This document shows, in pieces, positions 41,307 through 52,849 of a stretch of DNA of 64,000 bases. The translations under genes were made by a program, and so were the position numbers. Where the stretch lies: NCBI RefSeq assembly GCF_014191355.1, contig NZ_JACHWM010000005.1, forward strand, positions 248,001-312,000, written 5' to 3'. Within the stretch, counting starts at the first letter, position 1. Each line of letters starts with the position of its first letter. The DNA is from Methylobacterium sp. R2-1. Its GTDB lineage: Bacteria > Pseudomonadota > Alphaproteobacteria > Rhizobiales > Beijerinckiaceae. The notes under the pieces were generated by a model. The model saw nothing but the letters and a program-made list of their open reading frames with translations. It searched no databases and had not been told where the DNA came from.

Positions 41307-43943
41307 ATGCGCACCGAGACGCCCCCGACCGTCCGCCTCGAGGACTATCGTCCGAGCGATCATCTGATCGACCGGGTCGAACTCGACGTGCGCCTCGACC
41401 CGCACGACACCCGCGTGACGGCGACCCTGGCGCTGCGTCCGAACCCGGCGGGGCGTGCGGGCGCGCCCCTCGTCCTCGACGGCGACGACCTCAGCCTGCT
41501 GGCCCTCGAATGCGACGGGCAGGCGCTCGCGTCCGATGCCTACGGCGTCGAAGCCTCCGGCCTCACGGTGCATGCGCCCCCGCAGCGCCCCTTCACCCTA
41601 CGGATCGAAACGCGGCTCGATCCGACCGCCAACACGCGGCTGATGGGCCTCTACCGCTCGAACGGCGTCTACTGCACGCAGTGCGAGGCCGACGGCTTCC
41701 GGCGGATCACCTACTTCCTCGATCGGCCGGACGTGCTCTCGGTCTACACCACCCGCATCGAGGCGGAGCGGGAGGCTGTCCCGGTCCTGCTCGGGAACGG
41801 CAACCCGGTCGAGGCGGGCGAGGTGCCGGGGACGGGCCGGCATTACGCGATCTGGCACGATCCGCTGCCCAAGCCCGCCTACCTGTTCGCGCTGGTGGGC
41901 GGGCGGCTCGACCGCGTCTCCAAGCCCTTCACCACCATGGAGGGCCGGCCCGTCGAGATTGCCGTCTATGTCGAGCCGGGCAAGGGTGACCGGGCGGCCT
42001 ACGCGCTCGACGCGGTGGAGCGCTCCATGGCCTGGGACGAGGCAGCGTTCGGGCGCGCCTACGATCTCGACGTGTTCAACGTCGTCGCCGTCTCCGACTT
42101 CAACATGGGGGCGATGGAGAACAAGGGCCTCAACATTTTCAACGACAAGTACGTGCTCGCGTCGCCTGAGACCGCGACCGATGCGGATTACGCGGCGATC
42201 GAGGCGATCATCGCCCACGAGTACTTCCACAATTGGTCGGGAAACCGCGTCACCTGCCGCGACTGGTTCCAACTCTGCCTGAAGGAGGGCCTCACCGTCT
42301 TCCGCGACCAGGAATTCTCGTCCGACATGCGCTCGCGGGCCGTCCATCGGATCGCCGAGGTGCGCACCCTGCGCGCCCGCCAGTTCCCGGAGGATGCCGG
42401 CCCGCTCGCCCACCCGGTGCGGCCGAAGCAATATGCCGAGATCAACAACTTCTACACGGCGACGGTCTACGAGAAGGGCGCCGAGATCGTGCGGATGCTG
42501 CGCACGCTGATCGGCGAGGCGGCGTTCCGCGCCGGAATGGACCGCTACTTCGCCGACAACGACGGTACAGCCGCGACCGTCGAGGACTTCTTGAGGGCCT
42601 TCGAAACGGTAACCGGCCGTGATCTCGCCCGCTTCGCCGAGTGGTACGAGCGACCGGGAACGCCGAGGGTCGCCGTCTCCAGCCACTATGATGCGGCCGC
42701 CAAGACGTACCGCCTCGCCTTCCGGCAGACGCGCCCCGGCGCTGGCGCGGATGCGCCGCCCCTCGTCATCCCGGTCCGCCTCGGCCTCATCGGTGCCGAG
42801 GGGCCCCTGGACGAGGCGACGAGCGAGCGCGTCGAGACCGGCGTGTTCGTCCTCGATGCGGCCGAGGATGCCCTCACCTTCGAGAATGTGGCGGCCGAGC
42901 CCGTTCCCTCGCTGTTTCGTGCCTTCTCGGCGCCGGTGCGCGTGGAGAGCACCCTCGACGATGCGGCGCGTCTGATCCTGCTGCGCCACGATCCCGACAG
43001 CTTCAACCGTTGGGAGGCGGCTCAGCGCGTCGCTCTGGGCCTGATGGCGAGGCAGGCGCGCGGCGAAACGATCGAGAGCGCCGGCGCCGACGACTTCGTC
43101 GCCGCGCTGAATGCCTTCCTCGACGCGGACGCCCTGCGCGATCCGGCCTTCGCCGCCCAGGTCCTCGCCCTGCCGAGTGAAGGCGACCTCGCGGATGAGC
43201 TCGAAACGGAGACCGACCCCGACGCGATCTTTTCCGCGCGCCGCGCGCTGCGCCGCCGCCTCGGCACGGGTCTGCGCGAGCGCCTGACGAGCCTGCGCGA
43301 GGCGCTGGCCGAGCCGGCAGGAACACCCTTCTCGCCGGATGCCGCTGCAGCGGGGCGCCGGGCGCTGCGCAATGCCGCCCTCGACCTGATCGCCGCGGCC
43401 GACCCGCAGGCCGGCGCGGCCCTGGCCCAGGCGCAGATCGACGCGGCCACGAACATGACCGACCGACTCGCCGGGCTGGCGACCCGCGCACTGCTGCCGG
43501 GAGAGCCCCGGGAAGTCGCGCTGACTGCGTTCGCCGAGCGTTACGCCGACGAGCCCCTCGTCCTCGACAAGTGGTTCGCGATCCAGGCGATGATTCCCGA
43601 GGACGGGACGGTGGCGCGGATCCGCCAGCTTCAGAGCCACCCGGCTTTCGCCATGACCAACCCGAACCGTGTGCGCTCCCTCATCGGCAGCTTCAGCCTC
43701 GCCAACCCGACCCAGTTCAACCGTCTGGACGGCGCCGGCTATGCCCTCGTGGCCGAGACGGTGCTGGCTCTCGACGGCACCAACCCGCAGGTCGCCGCGC
43801 GCCTCATGACCGCCTTCGGACCCTGGCGCCGCCTCGAACCGGGACGCCGCGCCGCGGCCGAAGCCGCCCTGCGTCGCATCGTTGCCACGCCCGGACTTTC
43901 TCGCGATGTGACCGACATCGTCACACGAAGCGTGGCCGGCTAG
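41307..43943 (+). CDS. pepN: Aminopeptidase N (M1 family)
   Basis: This 878-residue zinc metallopeptidase has the exopeptidase motif GAMENKG (about residues 268-274). The zinc site HEYFHNWSGNRVTCRDW follows at about 303-319, with the third ligand Glu in LKEGLTVFRDQE. The N-terminal DHLIDRVELDVRL segment and the large C-terminal helical domain are typical of proteobacterial PepN. It removes N-terminal residues from cytoplasmic peptides. It is the first gene of a plus-strand run and is preceded by about 75 bases after the winged-helix gene. Confidence 0.96.
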   Translation: MRTETPPTVRLEDYRPSDHLIDRVELDVRLDPHDTRVTATLALRPNPAGRAGAPLVLDGDDLSLLALECDGQALASDAYGVEASGLTVHAPPQRPFTLRIETRLDPTANTRLMGLYRSNGVYCTQCEADGFRRITYFLDRPDVLSVYTTRIEAEREAVPVLLGNGNPVEAGEVPGTGRHYAIWHDPLPKPAYLFALVGGRLDRVSKPFTTMEGRPVEIAVYVEPGKGDRAAYALDAVERSMAWDEAAFGRAYDLDVFNVVAVSDFNMGAMENKGLNIFNDKYVLASPETATDADYAAIEAIIAHEYFHNWSGNRVTCRDWFQLCLKEGLTVFRDQEFSSDMRSRAVHRIAEVRTLRARQFPEDAGPLAHPVRPKQYAEINNFYTATVYEKGAEIVRMLRTLIGEAAFRAGMDRYFADNDGTAATVEDFLRAFETVTGRDLARFAEWYERPGTPRVAVSSHYDAAAKTYRLAFRQTRPGAGADAPPLVIPVRLGLIGAEGPLDEATSERVETGVFVLDAAEDALTFENVAAEPVPSLFRAFSAPVRVESTLDDAARLILLRHDPDSFNRWEAAQRVALGLMARQARGETIESAGADDFVAALNAFLDADALRDPAFAAQVLALPSEGDLADELETETDPDAIFSARRALRRRLGTGLRERLTSLREALAEPAGTPFSPDAAAAGRRALRNAALDLIAAADPQAGAALAQAQIDAATNMTDRLAGLATRALLPGEPREVALTAFAERYADEPLVLDKWFAIQAMIPEDGTVARIRQLQSHPAFAMTNPNRVRSLIGSFSLANPTQFNRLDGAGYALVAETVLALDGTNPQVAARLMTAFGPWRRLEPGRRAAAEAALRRIVATPGLSRDVTDIVTRSVAG

Positions 43944-44142
43944 TTAAGACTCTGTTGAGGATAACGTTTCGGCGACTCACCGCCGCCGAAACGGCCCTCC
44001 AAGCGCCTTGCCGAGTCAACACCGAGCTCCAAAAACCGCGTGGACAAACGTCCGTCCGCGATGTCCAATGTGAATACGATTCGAAACCACCGGCGCGGCC
44101 CAGGCCGAGGCGCCGTTCCCAGACCAGCGTAGAGGTGTCGAT

Positions 44143-46503
<2,361 letters not shown>

Positions 46504-46544
46504 CGATCAGCCCGCCCATTCGAACGCGACCAGCAGGCGCCTAA

Positions 46545-47528
46545 TCAATCCGGCGGGTGCGCCGCGATCCAGTGGTGGGCGATGTCGATGCGGCGCGTCA
46601 CCCAGACCCGGTCATGGGCGGCGATGTGGTCGAGGAAGCGGATCAGTCCCGCCGCTCGGTCCGGACGCCCCGCGAGCCGACCGGGCAGGCCGATCGACAG
46701 CATCTTCGGCGCCATCTCGCCTTCCGCGTGAAGCACATCGAAGCTGTCGCGCAGGTCGGTGAAGAAATGCTCGGCGGTGTTGAAGCCCTGGAAGGTGGCG
46801 AACCGCATGTCGTTCGCGTCGAGGGTATAGGGTACGACGAGCTGCTGACCGCTGGGTCCCCTGAGCCAGTAAGGCAGCTCGTCGGCGTAGGAATCGGCAA
46901 GATAGGTGAAGCCCCGCTCCATCGCCAGCGGCAGGGTGTGCTCGGAGAAGCGGCCGGTGTACCAGCCGAGCGGCCGGCTTCTGGTCACCTGCCTGTGCAG
47001 GCGAATCGCTTCGTCCATTTGGGCGGCCTCCGCCGCCGCGTCGAAGGCGGAATAGTCGATCCAGCGCAGGCCGTGGCTCGCGATCTCCCAATCCGCCTCG
47101 AGCATGGCGGCCACGGCCACCGGATTGCGTTCCAGCGCCCGCGTCACCCCGAACACCCTCACCGGCAGCCCGCGCTGCGAGAAGATCCGCTACAGCCGTC
47201 AGAACCCGGTGCGGGCGCCGTACTCGTAAACCGACTCGACGCTCAGGTTCCGCCGTCCCGGCCAGGGCAACGTCGGCACCACCTCGGTTAGGTAGCCCTC
47301 CGAAGCCGCATCGCCGTCCAGGATGCAGTTCTCGCCGCCCTCCTCGTAATTGACGACGAACTGCACGGCGACGCGCACCTCGTCCGGCCGACGAGGATCG
47401 GGCGGGGTGCGGCCGTAGCCGGCGAGGTCACGGGGATAGGTGGGATCGGGCGTGCCCAAGGCGTGGTCTCCGAGACAGAACCCATTCTCCGAAGCAAGAC
47501 CCGTGGAGGCAAGACGCGCACGGCGCAT
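46545..47528 (-). pseudogene. puuE: Allantoinase PuuE-like pseudogene with two in-frame stop codons
   Basis: Both pieces are in one frame. The N-terminal piece has YPRDLAGYGRTPP, VAVQFVVNYEEGGEN and ESVYEYGARTGF. The C-terminal piece has VFGVTRALERNPVAVAAML, EIASHGLRWIDY and LGWYTGR. Between GF and RL is TGA (47199-47201) where PuuE proteins have a conserved Trp. Three codons later is TAG (47190-47192), after which RIFSQRGLPV continues the family sequence without frame loss. The C-terminal IGLPGR replaces the usual IGLHCR, and YLADSY replaces YDSDSY. The true start is unclear (ATG 47528 or a later TTG). It should not make a full-length enzyme unless both stops are read through. Confidence 0.85.
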
Positions 47529-47813
47529 GAACACTCGTCGCGGCAACGACCGTCCGGCTTCGGTGATCCGCGAGACGGCCGGTCGAGACCGGAGAACCGG
47601 GGCAGGTGGAATGGCGGAAAGCTTGCAAGAGCCTGTCGGCGCACCGGCCCGATCCACACTGCCCTGCGATCATCCGATCATTCTCTTCGTGGTAGAGGAC
47701 CGCCCGCGAGACGATCGATCTGTCGTCGATGTCCTCCCGCTCTCCGCAAGACACAAGGATGAGCGCCCGGCTCGGCGAAGATCACGACCCAGCCTGTTCG
47801 AGGGGAAGCATCC

Positions 47814-48743
47814 ATGCATCCGTCACCCATCATCGAACTCATCGGTGCACCGATCGAGATCGGAACGAGCGAGCCCGGAGCCGTGATGGGACCGGCCGCC
47901 CTGCGCACCGCCGGTTTGGTGCGGGTGCTGCAGGATCTCGGGCTCACGGTCCGCGACCGAGGCGATCTCGCCCCTGTCTGCGCGCCGGGCCAGCGCGACC
48001 TCCCGGCGATCCGCGCCTGGATGACCGAAATTTCACGGGCGGTCGAAACGGCCCTGGATGGCGGAAACCTGCCGCTCGTCACGGGCGGCGATCACAGCCT
48101 GTCGCTCGGCTCGATCGACGGAGCGCTGCGCCATTGCAGCCGCACCGGCCGGCCGCTCTTCGTGCTGTGGCTCGACGCCCATGCCGACTTCAACACCCTG
48201 GAGACCTCACCCTCGGGCAACGTCCACGGCATGCCGCTGGCCGCCTTGTGCGGCGAGCCCGGCTTCGACGATCTGTTTGACGCTGGCGAGCGCCCGCTGC
48301 TCGATCCGAGCCGCGTCTGCTTGTTCGGCCTGCGCTCCATTGATGCCGGGGAGCGGGCGATCGTGACTCAGCGGCAAGTGAACGTCGTCGATATGCGCAC
48401 CATCGACGAGTTCGGCGTCGTGGCGCCGCTGCGCCGCGTCCTCGACCGAGTGGCGGCCGAGAACGGCCACCTGCACGCGAGCTTCGACGTGGATTTCCTC
48501 GATCCCACCATCGTGCCGGGCGTCGGCACGACGGTGCCGGGCGGGGCGACGTTTCGCGAGGCGCATCTCATCATGGAGATGCTGTGCGATTCCGGCCTTG
48601 TCGGCTCCCTCGACGTGGTGGAGCTGAACCCGTTCCTCGACGAGCGCGGGCGCAGCGCGCGGGTGCTCGTCGAGCTGGTGGCGAGCCTGTTCGGCCGCCG
48701 CATCATCGACCGCCCGACGGAGCTGTCGCCGCTGGAGGCGTGA
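47814..48743 (+). CDS. rocF: Arginase (ureohydrolase family)
   Basis: This 309-residue ureohydrolase has the binuclear manganese motifs GGDHSLSLGS (about residues 90-99), WLDAHADFNT (about 119-128) and SFDVDFLDP (about 224-232). The opening IELIGAPIEIGTSEPGAVMG, with SPSGNVHGMPLAALCGE, is typical of arginases rather than agmatinases. It hydrolyses arginine to ornithine and urea. No urease or ornithine genes are adjacent. The gene is divergent from the puuE pseudogene. Confidence 0.9.
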   Translation: MHPSPIIELIGAPIEIGTSEPGAVMGPAALRTAGLVRVLQDLGLTVRDRGDLAPVCAPGQRDLPAIRAWMTEISRAVETALDGGNLPLVTGGDHSLSLGSIDGALRHCSRTGRPLFVLWLDAHADFNTLETSPSGNVHGMPLAALCGEPGFDDLFDAGERPLLDPSRVCLFGLRSIDAGERAIVTQRQVNVVDMRTIDEFGVVAPLRRVLDRVAAENGHLHASFDVDFLDPTIVPGVGTTVPGGATFREAHLIMEMLCDSGLVGSLDVVELNPFLDERGRSARVLVELVASLFGRRIIDRPTELSPLEA

Positions 48744-48752
48744 GCGGCCTGC

Positions 48753-48798
48753 GCCGATCTCTTCATGCCGATGAGGCGTCAGCCGATCTCTTCATGCC
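48753..48798. repeat. 17-base direct duplication at the 3' end of zwf
   Basis: GCCGATCTCTTCATGCC occurs at 48753-48769 and again at 48782-48798. The second copy holds the last codons of zwf (minus strand); the first lies between the convergent arginase and zwf stops. It looks like a small tandem duplication. Confidence 0.9.
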
Positions 48799-50257
48799 AC
48801 GTGCGGCCGTCGCGCTCGATTAGGGCGATCGAGGCGGTCGGCCCCCAGCTTCCGGCGGCGTAGGGGCGCGGCGGCTCGGGGCGGTCGGCCCATGCTTTCA
48901 GCAGCGTGTCGGCCCAGGCCCAGGCCACCTCCACCTCGTCGCGCCGCATGAAAAGGGTGGCGTTGCCGCGCACCACATCCATCAGCAGGCGCTCGTAGGC
49001 ATCCGGGTAGCGCTGCTTGAACGTCTCCTCGAAGGAGATGTCGAGGTTGGTCGGGCGCAGGCGCATGCCGCCGGGACCCGGATCCTTGGTCATCACCTCG
49101 AGCTTCATGCCCTCCTCGGGCTGGAGGCGGATGACGAGGCGGTTCGGCTCGCGCCCGAAAGCATCGGTGGGGAAGATCGAGAACGGCGAGGCGCGGAACT
49201 GCACCACGATCTCGGACAATTTCTTCGGCAGGCGCTTGCCGGTGCGGACGTAGAACGGCACGCCGGCCCAACGCCCGCTGCGGACTTCGAGCTTGAGGGC
49301 CACGAAGGTCTCGGTCCGGCTCGCGGCGTCGCTGCCGAGGTCGGCCTGATAGCCCACCACCGGCCGGCCGCCGACGGCGCCCGCCGCGTACTGGCCACGC
49401 ACAGTGACGCTCTGCACGTCCGCCGCGGTGATGGGCTTGAGGGCGCGCAGCACCTTCAGCTTCTCGTCTCGCACGGAATTCGCGTCGAGCGAGATCGGGC
49501 TCTCCATCGCCGTGAGGCAAAGGAGCTGAAGGATATGGTTCTGCACCATGTCGCGCAGGGCGCCCGAGGTGTCGTAGTAGCCGCCGCGCCCTTCCACGCC
49601 GACCGTCTCGCCCACCGTGATCTGCACGTGGTCGATCACGTCGGCGTTCCAGAGCCGCTCGAAGATCGTGTTGGCAAAGCGCAGGGCCAGCAGGTTCTGC
49701 ACCGTCTCCTTGCCGAGATAGTGGTCGATGCGGAAGATCTGGCTCTCGGGAAACACCGCGCCGACGGCGTCGTTGATGGCACGGGCGGATTTCAGATCCT
49801 TGCCGATCGGCTTTTCGAGCACGACGCGGCTGTTCTCGCCGATCAGCCCATAACGGTCGAGGTTGCGGCAGATCGAACCGTAGAGATCGGGCGAGGTGGC
49901 GAGATAGTAGGGCCTGATCCGATCGGGCCGCTCGTCGAGCAGGGTCTTCAATTCGTCCCAGCCATCGTCGCCCAGGGCATCGACCGCCACGTAGAACAGG
50001 TGATCGAGAAAGCCGGCGAGCCTGGTCTCGTCGATCTCGGCCGACGGCACGAAGCTCTTCAGGGCGTCTCGGGCGTGCTCCCTGAATTCTTCCACGGTCA
50101 TATGGCTGCGCGAGGCGCCGATGATGCGGCTCGTCTCGGGAATCTGGGCGTCGCGGTAGCGCTGGTAGAGAGCTGGCAGAAGCTTGCGCTGGGTCAGGTC
50201 GCCGGTGGCGCCGAACACGACGTAATCGAAGGGCGAGACGGGGATGATGGTGGCCAA
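48779..50257 (-). CDS. zwf: Glucose-6-phosphate 1-dehydrogenase
   Basis: This 492-residue enzyme has the N-terminal nucleotide motif VVFGATGDLTQRKLLPALY and the active-site signature IFRIDHYLGKETVQNLLALR (about residues 171-190). The C-terminal family pattern includes AGVPFYVRTGKRLPKK. It oxidises glucose-6-phosphate with NAD(P)+ in the oxidative pentose-phosphate or Entner-Doudoroff route. The usual companions pgl, edd or gnd are not adjacent. Its last 17 bases are duplicated downstream. Confidence 0.96.
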   Translation of the reverse strand: MATIIPVSPFDYVVFGATGDLTQRKLLPALYQRYRDAQIPETSRIIGASRSHMTVEEFREHARDALKSFVPSAEIDETRLAGFLDHLFYVAVDALGDDGWDELKTLLDERPDRIRPYYLATSPDLYGSICRNLDRYGLIGENSRVVLEKPIGKDLKSARAINDAVGAVFPESQIFRIDHYLGKETVQNLLALRFANTIFERLWNADVIDHVQITVGETVGVEGRGGYYDTSGALRDMVQNHILQLLCLTAMESPISLDANSVRDEKLKVLRALKPITAADVQSVTVRGQYAAGAVGGRPVVGYQADLGSDAASRTETFVALKLEVRSGRWAGVPFYVRTGKRLPKKLSEIVVQFRASPFSIFPTDAFGREPNRLVIRLQPEEGMKLEVMTKDPGPGGMRLRPTNLDISFEETFKQRYPDAYERLLMDVVRGNATLFMRRDEVEVAWAWADTLLKAWADRPEPPRPYAAGSWGPTASIALIERDGRTWHEEIG

Positions 50258-50421
50258 GCGCGGCTCCCGGGATACGCGCGGGTTTTGAAGCGCAGACGCA
50301 TGTCGGAGAGCATTCCTGCGGCTCCGCGCCTCTCACCCGACAGTCTGCCGAAGCGCCCAGCGGCGCCTGGCACCGTGGGTTATCGGTTTGCAGCGACGCC
50401 TTGCAAGTGCGCTGCCGAACA

Positions 50422-50458
50422 AACGGTCTGGGCTCTACGGCGGCGGAGGCAGACCGTT
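50422..50458. other. Stem-loop in the zwf-PilZ intergenic region
   Basis: AACGGTCTG (50422-50430) and CAGACCGTT (50450-50458) form a perfect 9-bp stem with a 19-base loop. It lies upstream of zwf on the minus strand and 72 bases downstream of the PilZ stop. With no T-run its role is open: terminator, leader hairpin or part of a small RNA. Confidence 0.4.
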
Positions 50459-50529
50459 GCCGAACACCCCGCTTGTCAATGCCAAGGACGCCGGTCCCCG
50501 GCCTTCGAAAGATCGCGGGGCTGATCGCC

Positions 50530-50964
50530 TTAGCTGGCGAAACTGCGGCTGCGTCGCGTGCCGATGGAACTGTAGTCCGGGGTCTGCTCCTCGGTCACAG
50601 CCTTCTTCTCTTCGGGGACCGTCAGCTTGGCGATGCGTTCGATGCGGACACCGGCATAATTGCCTCTCCGCCACGCCAGATTGACCCGTAGGACGAAATC
50701 CCTACCCACGATTCTGAGCATGAATGCGGACGGCAGCACGTAGGTTTCGGGCACGCCGAGCTTGGCACCGGATTTTGAGATATCCTTGACGTTGCAGGGA
50801 ATCTCGGTGCCGTCGAACAGTCGGATCAGTGCAATCCAGTTGGTCGACGTCCGCTCCTCACGCCGCGCGATGAGGGCTGCCTCGATCTGCGCGGAGGCCT
50901 CCTCCGACGTCAGCTCGGGCAGGAGGTCGGCGGCCTGTGAGAGAGGGCTCGGCATAGGGGCCAT
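50530..50964 (-). CDS. PilZ-domain protein (c-di-GMP receptor-like)
   Basis: This 144-residue protein starts MAPMPSPLSQAADLLPELTS. A PilZ domain spans about residues 30-115. The first c-di-GMP motif appears as RREERTSTNW (R-x3-R) and the second as DISKSGAKLG (D-x-S-x-x-G), so ligand-binding residues are largely intact. It probably acts as a small c-di-GMP-responsive adaptor. The open frame continues upstream to 51012 without conserved content. The C-terminal tail is basic and Ser-rich. Confidence 0.8.
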   Translation of the reverse strand: MAPMPSPLSQAADLLPELTSEEASAQIEAALIARREERTSTNWIALIRLFDGTEIPCNVKDISKSGAKLGVPETYVLPSAFMLRIVGRDFVLRVNLAWRRGNYAGVRIERIAKLTVPEEKKAVTEEQTPDYSSIGTRRSRSFAS

Positions 50965-51350
50965 GGCGTGAGGCGTTTCGCGGCCGACGCTATCGCGAAA
51001 GTGTTGATGCAAGATTGGCGTTGCGGGAGGCCACGCAAGGGACGGGCGGACCGTCGTGCCGGGACATGATCACATATTCGTTGGAAGGCGACGTTTCCGA
51101 CGTCGGAGGCGGTAAGCCCTTGCGGAAATCGCGGCGATCTCAAGCCGCCCCACAAAATGGATTGTGCTGGGATAGCTGATTTCACCTTCGACGATGTTTA
51201 CCGCAGCGCGAAACAAGCCGGCTCTTCTTGCACTGCAGCGAAAATAGTTCGTGAAGTGGCGCTCGTACCGGCTTGCAAGACATGAACAGCTGATTAACGT
51301 GGTCCCATCGTATCGCGTTCGATGTTCGAACCCTGGCAGGGAGCGGTCCC
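50965..51350. other. Divergent spacer between PilZ gene and small 54-aa gene
   Basis: This region of nearly 390 bases has a comparatively AT-rich middle. CAAGCCGG (51214-51221) and CCGGCTTG (51268-51275) are inverted repeats 46 bases apart. It may hold promoters for both neighbours. No further protein or RNA gene is supported. Confidence 0.45.
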
Positions 51351-51515
51351 ATGTCCGAGCTCATCCGCGTGAAACCGACCCAGGACGGCACCTACACCGT
51401 CTATCGCGGGTCACTGGCCCTCGTTTCGGGCCTGACGAGGCTGCAAGCCGAGCGCTACGAGGCGAGCATCGCTGCTCGTCAGCTGCGCGGGCTCTCACCG
51501 CTCGTCGGCGCCTGA
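51351..51515 (+). CDS. Small conserved-looking protein (54 aa)
   Basis: The frame MSELIRVKPTQDGTYTVYRG continues SLALVSGLTRLQAERYEASI and ends AARQLRGLSPLVGA. It is soluble, with a beta-strand-like start (TYTVYRGSLALVSG) and a helical end. GCAGGGAGCGG upstream is a good ribosome-binding site, and a strong terminator follows within 25 bases, so this is very likely a real gene. I recognise no family. Confidence 0.7.
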   Translation: MSELIRVKPTQDGTYTVYRGSLALVSGLTRLQAERYEASIAARQLRGLSPLVGA

Positions 51516-51534
51516 GGCGCCCGACCGACGAATC

Positions 51535-51568
51535 AAGGGCGCGGCTCCGATGAGGGTGCCGCGCCCTT
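51535..51568 (+). terminator. Stem-loop terminator after the 54-aa gene
   Basis: A perfect 11-bp stem, AAGGGCGCGGC and GCCGCGCCCTT, has a 12-base loop. It sits between the small gene and the convergent cutA, 15 bases before the cutA stop codon, and could serve both genes. Confidence 0.75.
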
Positions 51569-51583
51569 CACATGTCGGCTCCA

Positions 51584-51907
51584 TCAGACGGGGCCGGTCT
51601 CCGCCCGTATCCAGGCGGCGGTGTCCGGATCCGCGTCCGAGACCGGCAGATGCAGAATGATCGGAGTCTCATAGGGGTGGCGCCGCTTCAGTTCCGCCGC
51701 CAAGGCGCCGCCCAGTCCGTCACGGGTCTTGAGGATCGCGACGACCTCTGCACCGCGCTCGACCGCACCCTTCCAGGCGTAGACCGACTGCATCCCCGGA
51801 ATCACGTTCACGCAGGCCGCAAGACGCGCGCGGACCAAAGCCTCGCCGACTTCAAGCGCAATCGCGGCATCGGGAAAGGTCGTGTAGACGAGGAGCGGGC
51901 GCTCCAT
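51584..51907 (-). CDS. cutA: CutA divalent-cation tolerance protein
   Basis: This 107-residue protein has the CutA pattern VYTTFPDAAIALEVGEALVR, AACVNVIPGMQSVYAWKGAV, EVVAILKTRD and HPYETPIILHLPV. The family forms stable trimers. It was first linked to copper tolerance, but its molecular function is still unclear. I chose MERPLLVYTT at 51907; the open frame extends 11 codons upstream without conserved residues. Confidence 0.93.
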   Translation of the reverse strand: MERPLLVYTTFPDAAIALEVGEALVRARLAACVNVIPGMQSVYAWKGAVERGAEVVAILKTRDGLGGALAAELKRRHPYETPIILHLPVSDADPDTAAWIRAETGPV

Positions 51908-52012
51908 GCTATGGCTCTCCCTCGGCAGGCCGGCGCTCAATCTCGGGTGCCCGGCGCGTGCCCCGAGTGAGACCGGCTCGGCCTCTTCCCGTCAACAGGG
52001 CTGACTGCACGA

Positions 52013-52783
52013 ATGCCGCGTCGCTTTTCACGGATCGCCTTCGTGGCGAGCCCCACGGCCGATGCGCGGGAGGCGGCCGACCTGCTGATGCGCCGCTACG
52101 ACCATGTCCCGCCCGAAGAGGCGGATGTCGTGGTGGCGCTCGGCGGCGACGGATTGATGCTGCAGGTGCTGCACCGCTTCATGAACGCGCCCAAGCCGAT
52201 CTACGGCATGAATCGCGGTACGGTCGGCTTCCTGATGAACGAGTTCCGGGAAGAAGGGCTGCTCGACCGCCTGGAGGCGACCAAGCGCTCGACGATCCAC
52301 CCGATGACGATGATCGCCACCGACACGGAGGGACGCAGCCACACGGCGCGGGCGATCAATGAAGTCTACATGCTGCGCCAAACCCACCAGACCGCCAAGC
52401 TGAGGGTCTCGGTGGACGACCATGTGCGCCTGCCCGAACTCATCGCCGACGGCATCCTCGCCGCGACGCCCGCCGGCTCGACCGCCTACAATCTTTCGGT
52501 CGGCGGACCGATCCTGCCGCTCAACGCGCATCTCCTGGCGCTGACGCCGATCTCGGCCTTTCGCCCACGGCGCTGGCGCGGCGCGCTGCTGCCGAACTAC
52601 GCCCGCATCCGCATCGACGTGATCGATGCCGAGCATCGCCCCGTCGCGGCGGTCGCCGACCACACAGAGTTCCGCCGGGTCTGTACGGTGGAGACGTGGC
52701 TCGACCACGCCACCAACCTCGTGCTGCTGCATGACCCCGGTCACAGCCTGGAAGAGCGTATCCTGCGCGAGCAGTTCGGCTGA
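52013..52783 (+). CDS. nadK: NAD kinase
   Basis: This 256-residue enzyme has the GGDG motif in VVALGGDGLMLQVLH (about residue 44) and the NE pair in AINEVYMLR. The glycine-rich TPAGSTAYNLSVGGPILP is also present, completing the NAD-kinase set. It phosphorylates NAD+ to NADP+. MPRRFSRIAFVASPTADA is the usual N terminus. It is a single gene, convergent with the DUF1674 gene. Confidence 0.95.
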   Translation: MPRRFSRIAFVASPTADAREAADLLMRRYDHVPPEEADVVVALGGDGLMLQVLHRFMNAPKPIYGMNRGTVGFLMNEFREEGLLDRLEATKRSTIHPMTMIATDTEGRSHTARAINEVYMLRQTHQTAKLRVSVDDHVRLPELIADGILAATPAGSTAYNLSVGGPILPLNAHLLALTPISAFRPRRWRGALLPNYARIRIDVIDAEHRPVAAVADHTEFRRVCTVETWLDHATNLVLLHDPGHSLEERILREQFG

Positions 52784-52849
52784 TCCGACCTGCCAACCTT
52801 CGGCGGGATGCCGCGAGGTCGGGCCGAGCGGGTGCCGCGTCAGCAGTGG

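Noticed and set aside
41598..43640. Long minus-strand open frame (680 codons) antisense to pepN
   Set aside because: Same codon-bias effect; PepN motifs on the plus strand are complete.
50258..50529. Possible small RNA (6S-like) between zwf and the PilZ gene
   Set aside because: Hairpins exist, but I could not match the open-bubble 6S structure or another known RNA family from sequence alone.
51312..51335. GTTCGAACCCT resembling a tRNA T-arm
   Set aside because: No complementary T stem and no cloverleaf around it.
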